Shown here in pieces: positions 14,601 through 27,100 of a DNA stretch of 64,000 nt. Each line of letters starts with the position of its first letter. Position 1 is the stretch's first letter. Both the position numbers and the translations under genes were made by a program. The notes beneath the pieces are model-generated. The model was not told the origin of the DNA, did not search any database, and saw only the letters and a program-made list of their open reading frames with translations. The stretch is from Montifringilla adamsi. Lineage: Eukaryota > Chordata > Aves > Passeriformes > Passeridae. Location: NCBI GenBank assembly GCA_017590115.1, contig JAGGNK010015447.1, positions 124,001-188,000 of the forward strand, written 5' to 3'.

Positions 14601-14734
14601 CTGGAAGACAACTCTGGTGAATCTAATAAGACAAAAAATTTTTATTGTTCGTTCCCTCTCACTTCCAGAGGGGAATTCTCCCATGCTGGATTCCCATCGT
14701 GGAACTAGAGCAAGTCTGTAAGTTCACATTAACA

Positions 14735-15262
14735 GAGACCCCACCTGCAGAGCTGCATCCAGCCATGGGGCCAGCACAGGAAGGACAGGGAGCTGCTGGA
14801 GCCAGGCCAGAGCAGGGACACCAAGGGGATCAGAGGGATGGAGCAGCTCTGCTGGGAGGAAAGGCTGAGGGAAGTGGGAGTGCTCAGCCTGGAGAAGAGA
14901 AGGCTTTGGGGTGACCTCCTTGTGGCCTTCCAGTGCCTGAAGGGAGCACAAAAAAGATGGAGAGAGACTCTTGACAAGGGTCTGGAGTGACAGGACAAGG
15001 GAGAATGGCTTTGCACTGACAGAGAGCAGGTTTAGATTGGATATTGGGAAGAAATTCTTCCCTGTGAGGATGGTGATGCCCTGGCACAGGTTGGCCAGAG
15101 CAGCTGTGGCTGCCCCATCCATGGCAGTGTTCAAGGCCAGGTTGGATGGATCTGTGAGCAACCTGGGCTACTGGAAGTTGTCCCTGCTCATGGCAGGGGC
15201 ATGGAACTGGATGATCTTTAAGACCCCTTTCCAACCCAAACCATTCTATGATTCTGTGACTC
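14735..15262 (+). mobile_element. CR1 LINE 3'-end fragment (about 530 bp)
   Basis: Same ordered blocks as at 8238-8767, better preserved at the 3' end, which finishes CAACCCAAACCATTCTATGA and TTCTGTGACT. Open frames inside it on either strand are remnants or shadows of the element. Confidence 0.94.
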
Positions 15263-16360
15263 TTTGATCTCAGTTTGCCATATCCTCAGTGGTTCATGCT
15301 TCATCACCTTGGATGCAGCACCATGGCAGTTCCTGGTGTTTGAGGCAATTTACTGCAGCTCTGACTCGGGTGTAATGAAATGGGGACAGCGGCATTACCT
15401 GACTTTGGGAGGAGCAGGAAATGGATTATTTTGAGATGTATGAATCCCTATTTGAGCAGTTCCTCTGGTTGTGACCAACACAAAAGGCAATGGAATCAGC
15501 CTAGGTCCATTTTTATAAGGTGCTAGCAAATGTGGGAAGCAGATCCATTTCACTAGGCTGGGTGAAGGGGTGCCCTGTGAGCACTGTTAGAGGACACTGT
15601 GGTGTTGACAGCACTACCTTCCTGGTGACACAAACCCATCTCCTAATCACTCATGCTCTCTAAGAGATCAATTACACTTTTCTCAAGTGTTGTAGGGCAA
15701 TTAATCTTAGCTTACTGCTCAACTTCAGTGTGGTAAATTATAGCCTAAGCATCTATGCTTTCATCTTGCAATGGCAATGGGATATGGGGATATGCACCCT
15801 GAAGTGGTGCACAGGGGTGTTGTGTGCTGCTAAACAGCTGCCATATCCTGCTCTGGGAGTTTTCCACAGAGGGAGAAGCTGGAATTTATAAAGATAGCTA
15901 TTTTTCTGTGTGTATTTAGTGTCAGTGGAAGTGAGTAGGGATACCAAGCAACAAATAAACATGGGCTGGAAGGTATAAAACATTTCAAAGCACTAGAAAC
16001 ATAAACATTCTTTTTTTAAATGAGTCAGCAGGCATATGGAATAGCCTCAATATCAAAATCTACCTTTTTATATCCTCACTGATAAAGCCTTTGAATTGCA
16101 GTTTGCAGAGGAAACTAAGACTGCTCCTTTCAACTGATTTCCTCTTCAGCTGACATATCTTTGGCCTCTTTCATTTGTCCCCTCTCATATACATTTGCTG
16201 TTCCTAGTCAGGAACATTGGTTGTTGTCTAAAGTCTTATTGTGCCCTCCTCAGTGTCATACAGAACAGAGCCTCAGTTCGTACCAAGAGCTACAGTACTG
16301 ACAATATTTTTTTATTTTTGCCCTTCAGAAGCAATTCTGCCCAGAACCAGAAGCTGTGTC

Positions 16361-16396
16361 TTGGATGCCCAGGTACAAAATGACCTGGGCATCCAA
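16361..16396. repeat. Perfect 14-bp inverted repeat with 8-base loop
   Basis: TTGGATGCCCAGGT at 16361-16374 is followed after ACAAAATG by its exact reverse complement at 16383-16396. Pairing stops outside the arms (c against t). No transcript or neighbouring gene explains it. Confidence 0.95.
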
Positions 16397-18140
16397 TGGG
16401 CCTTGATTCTGGCGAGGAGTCTGGACAAACTTCAATGGAAAATAAGGAGGAAAAGGGATTGGCATGTCACTCCATCCTGTGACACACAGAACACATGGAC
16501 TGCCATGGCCTTGGCAGGTTTCCACTGCTCTTGCCACAGACTGTTGGGCCTTACTCATCCTTTGTGAATCACTGTTTGCTGTATACAGAACTTCACAGCA
16601 CTTACAACAACCAAAATGGAGTAAATCACCTGGTTGTGATGTATTTGTTGATATCCAGATTCTGTAAGAGTCACTTACTGGATTCAGGAGAAGGATCTGA
16701 TGAGCCTTGTTTCACTCTACTCACTCATAGTCCTCTAGAGATTTCATAGCCTCTGCAATGCTGCTGGTCCCCTGCAACCCTTCTCCACCCAGAGCATACT
16801 CCTCTCATGTGCAGTTGTATCAACCCTTCCCGGATTTTTTTCTTGACTATTGACTTTCTTTTTTTCTTGACTCACCATGTGCCAGGAACCCTTCCTCACC
16901 TTTCAGCCATTTGGACTGCCAAATGTTCACTTTTCTTGTGTGTTTACCTCGTCATCCTGGTCCCATTCTGCTGCTGCTGCTGTAAAATAGAAAGTTCTTG
17001 AGGCAGCAAAACTAAATGGTGCCTTTTGTGAGATGTGCTGGAAAGAAGGGCTCTGAGTAAGTTCTCAGTCATGAGAAATTTGAGATTCGGAAGGCATTTC
17101 CCAGAGCTGTTTGAGCTCTGTGCGTTTAGGCCAGAAGAGGAACTAGTTTGTGTTTCCTAAACTTTATGGTGACCTGTGCAGGGAGCTGCATGATTTTTCT
17201 AGCCCAGGTGGGATGGAGAGAGGGGGCATATAACTAAGGCAATGCCTGGCCAACATGTGGGTAGAGGTGCTACATCCCTGGTTTTGTTTCCACTGCCCCC
17301 CACCCTCGTTCTGATTTTGTTCGTGGTAATGAAAACCTTTGGCATTTCCACTGGTAATGCTGGGCGATGGAATTTGGGCGCAACCTGAGCAGCAAGCCAA
17401 GCTTTTGGCCCTTTTGCAAGTACAGCCTAAGAAATTGAGCTTGTGTTGCAGGACATGGGTTAGTCAGTGACAAACCAAGTTTCCACAGCACTGGATGTTC
17501 CAGAGACCTCACAGCAGCAGAGGCATCACTTCTCTGTCACCGAAAGAACACCAGAGCCTAAAACCAGGAGCCTCTACATGTTTATTAGTCTGCCACTGTA
17601 CTGAAAGTCAGAATATGAAAACATAACCTCTTTCCAGGCTGAAATGTCTCCTTCCCATTTTTGACAGTATTTCCTCCCTCTCCCTAAGTCTAATCAAGGT
17701 GTAGACCTCTAAAAGTACTCAGATGCAATACAGTCTAATCATCATTACTGTATTAAAAAGTCGATGGCACGGAAGCCTCTGAGTAGCCAGCTTGGTAGTA
17801 TTTATTGGGATTTAAGAGCTTACTACAATTATCATGTCCAGTAACTGCCTGGATTGATGTGTGAGGGGGAAAGAAAGGAAGCTGGAAGCACATCTTGTTA
17901 GGGTGTGCACAAGATCAATGAATGGATGGGTGGGGAGATATGAGTGGATAAATATGTATTCTTTCAGGCAACTTTATGTTTTCCCAGCCAGCTCTCCCTG
18001 TTCTTCTGACATGCCTTGCAACAGATCTGACACAGGTTAATCTCTGGATTGAGATCATGATGTAATTTTGTCCAGGCTTCATGACTATCATTTTTCAGTG
18101 CTTACATACTTCCAGAAACCCAAGTTTTCCATGAGATTGT

Positions 18141-18174
18141 CTTTTTTTTTTTTTCTTTCTTTCTTTTTCTTTTT
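18141..18174 (+). repeat. T-rich tract with CTTT repeats
   Basis: A T-run followed by CTTT units. Further T-runs lie at about 18522-18533 and 18848-18864. Confidence 0.85.
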
Positions 18175-19184
18175 GCTAAGAAAATGCTGCCTTAACAGGA
18201 GAGTTCCTAGCATACAAATCAAAGTCACTGAAGAAAGCACATTTTACATGACTCTGGAAGCTTGTAGCCACAGAACACATACAGCAGATTCCCAGCAATA
18301 CACTTTTCTCTGCTGGAAGTTCATAACCTTGCCCAGGGTCTCTTCCCATCTATTCCACTGGGCCGGATCTATCCTTTTGGCCCTTTCCAGGGTACAAGTT
18401 TCTTTCTTGGTCTCTGTTGAAAGCCACAGGAAAACCTGAAATGTCCTAGCTTTATGGGTCTTCCTCACAGTCTAAGCCAGACATCATCTCTAATAATTCT
18501 ATTATTTCCAGCCAGGTGATATTTTTTTTTTTTCCCTGAGAGAAAGAAAATAAAAAGAAAGCCTTGTTTTAATTAATCTTTTCTTAAGGTATTTTGCTGC
18601 CTTGAGGTTGAGGATAAACTAATTTTCAAGATGATGGAGTCACATTATTTGGTGAATTTGCCACTACTAATATAGCATTTCTGAAGTGTAAAATAGATTT
18701 TAAACTCATGGAAAGTATAGCAGGAATTGTGCCATATAGGTTCATGCCCACATTAGATTCTTCTGATACAGATCTATATTCCCTCAGTCTATGAAGATTT
18801 TGATATTTTTAGGTGCAAAGCGGCCTGAGACTAGACATGGGTTTTTTGTTTTTTTTTTTTTTTTAATCTGGGATTTTCATTGAGCTCTTGAATGTTTATT
18901 TCATATTCTTTATGATTTATGCGGGGCTTCCCCATCTGCCTTTCCCTTATTCTGAGATCCTCCCCATCTTCTGTCTCAGGGGAGCCTGGCTGCCACAGCA
19001 GTCTCTGATGAGATTAGTCACAATAATGCTGCAGAGCTAAGCTCCTTACACTCAAGTCTGGGAGAGCTGGTAGTATTATCCAAAGAGCAAAAGGCTAAAG
19101 CAATGTTTGACCTGTGTTGTTTCATTCAAATTATGGCCTGAGGGGGTGGTGGGCAGATGTGGTTTTACCACCTGGAACCACTTT

Positions 19185-19460
19185 CTCAGAATCACAGATT
19201 GGTTGGAATTAACTTTAAATATCATCCAGTTCCAACCGCTTGCTCAGAGATCCAACCAACCTGGCCTAGGACACTGCAAGGGATGGGGAGCCACAGCTGC
19301 TCTGGGCAACCTGTGCCAGCGCCTCAGCACCCTCACAGGGAAGAATTTCTTCCTCAATATCCTACCTAAACCTGCTCTCTGTCAATGTGAAGCCATTCCC
19401 CCTTGTCCTGTCACTCCAGGTCCTGGTAAATAATCCCTCTTCACGTTCCCTCTCCTAGTA
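19185..19460 (-). mobile_element. CR1 LINE 3'-end fragment
   Basis: Inverted CR1 3' end: AGAATCACAGATTGGTTGGA at the left, then CCACAGCTGCTCTGGGCAAC and CTCACAGGGAAGAATTTCTT. The last part to about 19460 is more diverged. Confidence 0.9.
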
Positions 19461-19613
19461 AACCAGTAGGAATTTTCTACAGTTACCATCTTCACCACTT
19501 TTGTGTCATCCCACAGTGGTGCTGTGAGTTGCCCTGTGAATTAAAGTGTGTTATTTTGGCTGTGGCTGAATAAACATTATATTACATATTTTGTAATGTT
19601 CTTCTCTACAGTA

Positions 19614-19695
19614 GGATGCCCTGGCACAACTTTCATTGCCTTCTCATTGACCAAGAGTAGGTTTAGATTGAAAATTATGAAGAAATCCTGGCTAG
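19614..19695 (+). mobile_element. Possible small CR1 remnant
   Basis: The words GAGTAGGTTTAGATTG and ATTATGAAGAAATCCTGG resemble the CR1 block GTTTAGATTGGATATTGGGA / GAAGAAATTC. It is short and diverged. It lies in the opposite orientation to the CR1 copy about 150 bases to its left. Confidence 0.4.
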
Positions 19696-22600
19696 CAAAA
19701 TGTAACACTTTGAAGCAAATAAGCCTGTTTGGGATCATATTTTGACATATAACATCTACTTGGGAAAGTCACAGAAAGAAAATATTAACACAGCAAAATA
19801 CTCCAAGCTACAATTTAAGTTTAGGCCACTGAACTTTGCACCCTTGCTCTCTATGGATGAGAAAGCTCAAATGAAGAGCCTGTGTGAAAGGATTTTTCTT
19901 ATTTCCACATCCATCTTTGCACATTTGCGTTACACAAGAAGTTCCCTAAAGGCCAGCCCTGCATTGAAAGAATGCACTTAGCACGAATTGCTTCTGTCAG
20001 GGAAGCTATTCCTAGCTTTACCTTGAACAGGTAATATTCTAAAATCAGCTTCATTTAAGCTTGGAAAATACACAGAGGAGGTTTGAGAAAAATATCCAAC
20101 TTTTCACTGTGGTTATTTTCATTTTGGGGTGCATTGTGTTCGCAGGGCACACTTTTGGTAGTAGGGGTGACAAGCTCCCCCCATGTCCAACAGAGCCAAT
20201 TCCAGATGGCTGAAGGATGGACCTGCCACTGGCCATGGCTGAGCCCATCAGGGATAGTGGTAGCACCTCTGGGATAACAGATTTAAGATTAAGGGGAAAA
20301 ACCCCACAACTGCACAATGGTAGCTGAAGACAGAAGTTCAGTGTCTGAAAACCAATAAATATTTAGGAAAATACCTGTCTCCAAGGATCTAGGAGGTGTC
20401 TGAACTGTGTCAATCTTTGATGCACTAAGTAAATAAATCTTTAGGATTAACCATCAGATTTCTGTCCACACTTTGCTGTTTCACTGAGTTTTATCTAAGA
20501 TACTGAAGCATATCTTGCTGTAATTTGCACTGTCTTTTTAACTATATCCAGATGGCCAATGCTTGTGTTCACTCATCCAGGGACTTCTGTGTCCAGTAGG
20601 TTCTTGCAGCTCAGGAAAATAAAATACTGTTGAACTCTGGAAGCTTTGGAGAGTTTAACTGCTGTGCTTTGAAATGCACCTCCATCTGTCCACCTTAATT
20701 TCTGCTCTTGCTTCACCAATAGTAAAAGCAGCACAGGAAAACCCTCTCTTTCCTTAACTTCTCAGGTTTGTGCTCCAAGATAATCAACTTAAACTTCTCA
20801 ACTAGATCAGTTTTTTCTAGGTACACACTACTGCCTGTTATTTCTGTTGCACAGATAAGCATGGGCATGAAATTCCTGATTTACAGGAGTTAAAACTCCA
20901 GCACAGCTCAGCAAAAACACTGCAGAGCCTAAATGAATGACACTGGGTTGGAAAACGTAATTTTAACTGCAAGTGACTTGAGTTTTCTGTGCATTTAGAA
21001 ATACAAAATGATCCCTTGGACTTAGCTGAAATAGTTTGGAGGGGAGTTTTTTGTTTTGTTTTGTTTTGAAGTAAAACCAAAAATTTCTTATGGATGTTTC
21101 ACAAGTATGCAGCAGGATAGCACACTGCTGATCTGTAATAATTCAGAACCTGACACAAGAAGATGAAAGGCACATTTTAGATATGATGTTTTCATATCCC
21201 TTTCTTTTTTCCTGTTGTTCATTTGTTTTGAATGTATAAACATTTTTTTTGCAGGGGGGATGTTGAAATGTTGGCATCCCTTGCCTAATTTGATTTAAAA
21301 CAGAGCATTGCATTTACTCTACGTGGTATCAGAAATGCTGTTTTATTCGAAAACTTTGTCAAGCTCCCTGGAAAATGATGATGCTCTCTATATTTTAGTA
21401 CTACTCACTTACCTGCTGCTGGAGGCTACTCCTTGAGGCTGTATCTGAACTTCCTGACCCTTTCTTCACTGTTCTGGCATCCTCAGTGAGGAGCAAATTC
21501 ATCAGAAGCCGTGGCTTTGCAGTGCACCAAGAGCTTGAATCTGGCTCCACAGCTCCCTTCTGCCACAGCCCCAAGGCAGAAGAGCAGGAAGAGGGATTTC
21601 TGTAAAATTCTTCAGGTATTGGAAGAGGAACCATCATTTTGAAGTGTCCATCCCTGTTTATTTTCTAAGAGAGATTCAGAGTTTCAGAGGGAAAGGAAGG
21701 TTGTGCTTGTATTTACAAAGCTTAGGGTGTTATTTTGAAGATATTCAGTGACCCATGGAAAATGCTACTTAGCTCCAAAAAATAGGAAATTGGAAACTTC
21801 TTCCTTCATAAAAGGTGTGTTTTAACTCACTGTGGGCCTGAGCAAGTTGAAAGCTCTTGATTTGCCTTTACTGAAATGATTAAAAGCACATAGAGGGAAT
21901 GAGAAATAAAATGGATATTTTTAATTGAGCTAAATCTACCTACGGATATCTTGTGCATTCCTTGCTGTGATACCTGGCTCCCCATTTGAAGGTTGCTTTT
22001 GTTTTTGTCACAACTGAAAGTTGATTGGACTAATCTGCTATAAACTCAAGCTTTTAATTCCACAGCATCATGTGCCCAAAAGCCAGGCTAATGCTGAGGC
22101 ACATCGTGATGAAAGTGGGTGGAGAGAGCAGATAGGAAAGGACAATGCCAAGAAAATGTTCCATTTCAATGCTGCAGCAAGGGGTGGGAAAAGCACCAGG
22201 AAAATCTGAGCTGTTTAGGAATCTGAGGTTGGAATTGTATCTGGCTCTGTAGATTTTCTTCAGGTCCACCATGTCAGTAAGGGCCAGCTGTCTCTGGACT
22301 TCTCCATTTGCTTATTCCTGAGTTATTTGAATCACTGTGCTCATATTGCTGAGAGCCCCACAACAGGAGATAACCTGCCACAGATCAGCTGCCAAGTGGG
22401 GTTTTTTTCCCTCTTTTTCTGCTGCTTCAGAGTAAGATGCAGACGATGGAAAAATGAACTGGCTCATCTTGGCAGCGGGCAGTGCTGCATTGCCATCTGC
22501 TGCAAAGCCAAAGGTGTTCCAGCATGGAAGATGGAGTTCTAGGGGAGAGCTTGTGAGGGCTTTTGAAGGAAAGGAGGGCTGCAGTGGAAGCAGAATTTTT

Positions 22601-23286
22601 TGGATCACCAGTTCTTGCTAAATATCCAGAGTAAATGCAATATTCCTCATGCCACAGGAGATCCCTCTGGTTTATAATTGTTTCCAAGGCACCCTGCTGG
22701 CAGGGAGCACCATTTCCCCCCAGCAGGGACAGAGAGCTGGGAGTTCCTGCTGCAGCTGGGGAACTCTCTAGGAGCAAAAAAGAGCAGCACAGCAGGGGAA
22801 GCAGTATGAAAGGACCCAGGAAAGCTTTCTTTTCTTTAGTGATCAAAGCTGGACAGAGCCAGAGGTCATGCTCCATTGGGAACAAACAGTACTGTTGCTC
22901 CCTCTCCAACTTCCCAGCTGTGTTGCTGAGCGTCAAACTGGAGATTTTTATATTTTTCTACTAGCAGAGGATCAGGGCCACCTGAATTACATATCACATG
23001 GACATGCAAACTCTTGCTCCTCAGAGACTACAGTCTGCATAGGAAAGGCAAGATCAAAGATGGGAAGGGGAAGAAAAATGTGTGGACCAAGCTAACGCTG
23101 CTGCTGCTGAGGGTCACAAATGAGAACCAGGGTTCTGGGACTAGAATCCAGCATCTACAACTTTATCTAGGTTTTAAGATTTATTCTGTGGATGAAAAAA
23201 ATATTACCCTTTAACCAGAGTTTGTCTCCAGTATCTTTTCAGTACCAGTTTTTCTCTGCTTTTCGCAACATGGTTGAATTTCAGGG
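19696..23286. other. Intergenic, no gene recognised
   Basis: The longest frame (minus, 22427-22936, 169 codons) has no recognisable domain and no splice or promoter context, so I treat it as chance. Confidence 0.6.
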
Positions 23287-23580
23287 ACTCATAGAATGAC
23301 TGGGCTTGGAAGGGATCTTAAAGATCATCCAGTTCCAAACCCTGTCTTAGGCAGGGACACCTTCCACTATCCCAGGTTGCTCAGAACCCCATCCAACCTG
23401 GCCTGGAACACTTCTAGTGATGGGGCAACCTCAGCTTCTCTGGCCAAACAGTGCCAGGGCCTCACCACCCTCACAGAATTTTTTCCTCATATCCAGTCTA
23501 ACTCTACTCTGTGTCAGTGAGAAGCCATCCCCTTTCATCCTGTCACTTCAGGCCCTTGTAAATAGTGTCTCTAAATTTTC
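23287..23580 (-). mobile_element. CR1 LINE 3'-end fragment
   Basis: Inverted CR1 3' end beginning CTCATAGAATGACTGGGCTT and followed by GATCATCCAGTTCCAAACCC and CTCACCACCCTCACAGAATT. A small internal deletion removes part of the usual GGGAAGAATTTCTTCC block. Confidence 0.9.
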
Positions 23581-24106
23581 TTTTTCCTTTTAAGAAAGGA
23601 GGTATGAAGGTATCAATCCCCCTACAAAATAACTCTCAGAGCTCACGGCCCCAGCTAGTGGTGGGTGTATGTGTTTATTTGCTTTTATTGAAAGATTTTT
23701 ATACATCAAAGTGTCTCGGGCACAAAGAGGTATGAAAGCCAGAGCATAAATTCACCTTTTTAAGCTTACACAATATCTTAAGGAGTGTCATTTGACAGAA
23801 CTATAGATCTGAATAATCTCCTTTCTGCTGTGTGCTGCAGAACAGAGCTGTGATAGATGCAGGAGCCACTGCCAAGGAACCTGCAGAAAAAATATGCAAG
23901 AGGAACAAGAACAGATCACCACAACAAGGCATAAACCAAAAACCCAAGCAAAAATAAATTCCCACACACTGTGCAAAAGGTATCTGAAACCATCTTTCAC
24001 AGTTTGATTATTACCTTCAAAAGCAGCAACATTTAGGCACCATCTTGCTGATTTCAGCCCATTTTCCAGCTGGACATATCCTCTGAAAACAAGCAGATAT
24101 TTTTCT

Positions 24107-24143
<37 letters not shown>

Positions 24144-27100
24144 AAACAGGAAGTTGGTCATGCTGGCTCAGAACAATAAACTGTCAGTCAGAAGAGACCT
24201 CCTGCCTTTATTCCTGGCTTGTTCTTGATGCAAAGCTTCTCCTTGACTTACTTTCCCAGCCAGATATGTAATGATGCCAGTAAGACACATACATTACTTT
24301 CAGGATCCTGCGGGGAATCAAAGCCCACCATAAACCATAAATTCGGATTATCAGAATGTCAGATGTTAAAGCTACAGCTGCAAGTGAGATAGAGCCTCAG
24401 CCACACCTTCCTGAATACAACAGCACTATTCCATTGATGAGACCCACAACAGAATTTCCCATGGCTCAGCTGTCTCTGTGGTGGGTAAAAATCATTCTTG
24501 TGCAGACAACACACACAGGGTTTATGAATCACTTGAACGTTCTTTAAATCCTCAAAGCAGGGATTAAGTAGGACTTAAGGGGAACATATGACTTGTGCTT
24601 GTCCTCAATACAGTGGTGACTTTCATATTATGTGAGGAAATAACTCCTTTGATTGTTCTGTGGTTATTCAGCACTAATGTCCCTGGATGTCTTTGTTGTT
24701 TCCCTGGCTAGAATGAAAGAGCAGCCTGGTCTGCTCCTACAGCTCTTCCACAAACAGGGTTCCACAGCAAATGGACCCTGCAACCCCTGTTCTAACTCCT
24801 AACAGTGCTCTGATTAATTTAATGCTCCAAGTTAAAATTCCCAGATCCTCCCTGCGGCTGGCTGAGTAGGTGGAGCTCTTTGCCTTGGTGGGCAGGCTGG
24901 CAAAGTGAATCTTTGCACAAGTGAATTTGATTTCTGTACCATTTCCTCCTTAATGGGGAGGATTCTCCTTTCTCTCCTTCAGTTGATTGTTTCCTTGGAT
25001 TTTGCAGCACAAAGGTCAGAGTTCTGCTGCACTCTCTGATTTTCCAGCTGGTAGCAATCCAATGAGATTTGCACAGTCACAGATGCCTGTGAGTTAGAAG
25101 GGTGATCGAATCTTTTTACAAGATTAACTCTAAAAGTCCACAGCTGGGGATAACCTGAAACTACTCATGATTTGTGATAAATTTAATAAATTTCAGAGAC
25201 CAATCAAAGAAGGATTTGGTTTATGTTGAAATACATTATTTCCACACATTTTCTTTTTTTTTTTTCCTACGCCATTCACCATCTTTAGCTGCTATATTTA
25301 ATGCACTTTCAATCTCTGCCTTTTCCCCACAATACAAGACACTCAAACACAGAAATAGTGTTACAGATGAAGATGTCATTTGATATTACTTCTTAATGAT
25401 TATATTTCTATCTCTTTTTATCAATCAAACAAAATGTCATAATTACTTTTCTACTGCTTTGCTGTTGCAGGAAGATGGCTTCATTGAACACAGTGACCTC
25501 AGGCAGGTCTAGGTAAAATTTTCCAAAGGGAGACTGAAATCCATCCATAGTTTGGCAACTCTAAATAAATCCATATTCATTCACAGGAGAAAAGGGATGG
25601 ACTTGCAATATGTAAAACATGCTAGGACACTGGAGGCCTGGATGGTTGGGTATTACCTGTCCTTGCAGCTAGGTGAGGATTCCTTTCACTTCACCCAGGC
25701 CATGGCAATTTCCATAGGTAAAATGTTGGCTTGTGAGGACAGAGGCAAGCACAACCTCTTGTTTTTAAACTGTAAAAGAGTTTATATTTTTAAGAACAAC
25801 AACCAGTTTAGGTTTTTAAACTGTATCAGTAAGCATGAGGGAAATCACAGATTATGATTAGGACAGGCTCTGAATCCAAATGATCAAACATGGATCACCT
25901 TGAGGTTTCAGGCAGACAGCAAACTTCCTTCCACGAGAGGGTTTTGCTGGCTCCTGCCACACATCCCAGAGATCTCTGCCAAGGGTTCTGTTGCTTTGGG
26001 GATGTGGTTTTGGCAGTGATTACCTGTTCCAAAGCGCATATCGGGATGTAGGAAAAGCAGATATTTGGTAAGATGGAGTGAGAACAGTGGTCTGATATTC
26101 TGGCTCAGAATTGGAGCATCCCAGTGCATGTCTTCACCTCTCACATGCACTGTTATTAGCAGAACATTTGGAAGTAGCTGCTGGCAAGGCCTTTTGCCCT
26201 GTGCTGTTATTTTTGCCCTGCAAATCCATCTTGCCTTGCTTACTGCTGCCTGTCCCTTGTTGAAAGGCTCTTCCTGGCATGCCTCACACTATCAATGTAT
26301 TTCTCTGCTACACAGTACAATGGGATCATTATCCTGGGATCGGTCCTCAGACACTGAAGTCAGAAAATACTGCTGTAACTATTGAATATTAACTTGCTGA
26401 CTGCTGCCTTGAGGCAATTGGACACAGACAGGAGGTGTGTGATGGATGTCCTTTCTCTTTTCCTACATAATGCACAAAGATTTGAAAAGTGGGACATAAC
26501 AGGACAAAAGCTTTAGAAATTCTAAAGGCAAATGATTTGTAAATAACTCAGCAAGGTGCCACATAGGGAGGGAGAGATTTGTCTGAAGTGTAATGGCCCT
26601 ACTGTGATGTTCTCACAAAGCACTCAGCGGCATTTTAAACACCATGAGACTTGATTTTGAGACTTCAAGTGAAAATAAATCATCAAAAAAGTGCTCAAAA
26701 CTCAAGAGCTATGATCTAACAAAGTGCTTAAGGAATGCAAACAACAGGAAGCGGACCATACACTCCTGCCACAGCCAGCACAGAAGAAGCTCCAGAAAGG
26801 GAATAGGTCACCAGCTTCTAGAGTCCAGAACAGACCCTGGCCCAGATACAAAGTAGGACAAGACACAAAAAAAAACAAGACTGAGAAGCTGGAACAACAG
26901 CAATGCCCAAGGCACAGGAAAGATGAGACATTGATGACCTGGTAGTGTCTGAGGGGTGCCTCACTGCCTTCATTTTAGGTAAGACTTAGAATTATTCTGG
27001 AGCACATAAAATCACCTGGGGACAAGGCTTCAAAGCATCTGGATCTTTCACTTTAATATACAGTAGCCGCTAGTGTTTTTGTTTACTCAAGTTCTTTCTT

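Larger units (their letters stand above)
8768..14734. other. Intergenic, no gene recognised
   Basis: AT-rich sequence with the simple tracts at 9651 and 11608 and one CR1 end at 11106, all listed separately. No exon with convincing coding character was found. Confidence 0.65.
15263..19184. other. Intergenic, no gene recognised
   Basis: Holds the perfect inverted repeat at 16361 and several T-runs near 18.1-18.9 kb. Open frames are at most about 120 codons and resemble no known protein. Confidence 0.65.

Noticed and set aside
22427..22936. 169-codon minus-strand ORF
   Set aside because: No domain, no conserved motif, no supporting splice or promoter context; such lengths occur by chance in 64 kb.
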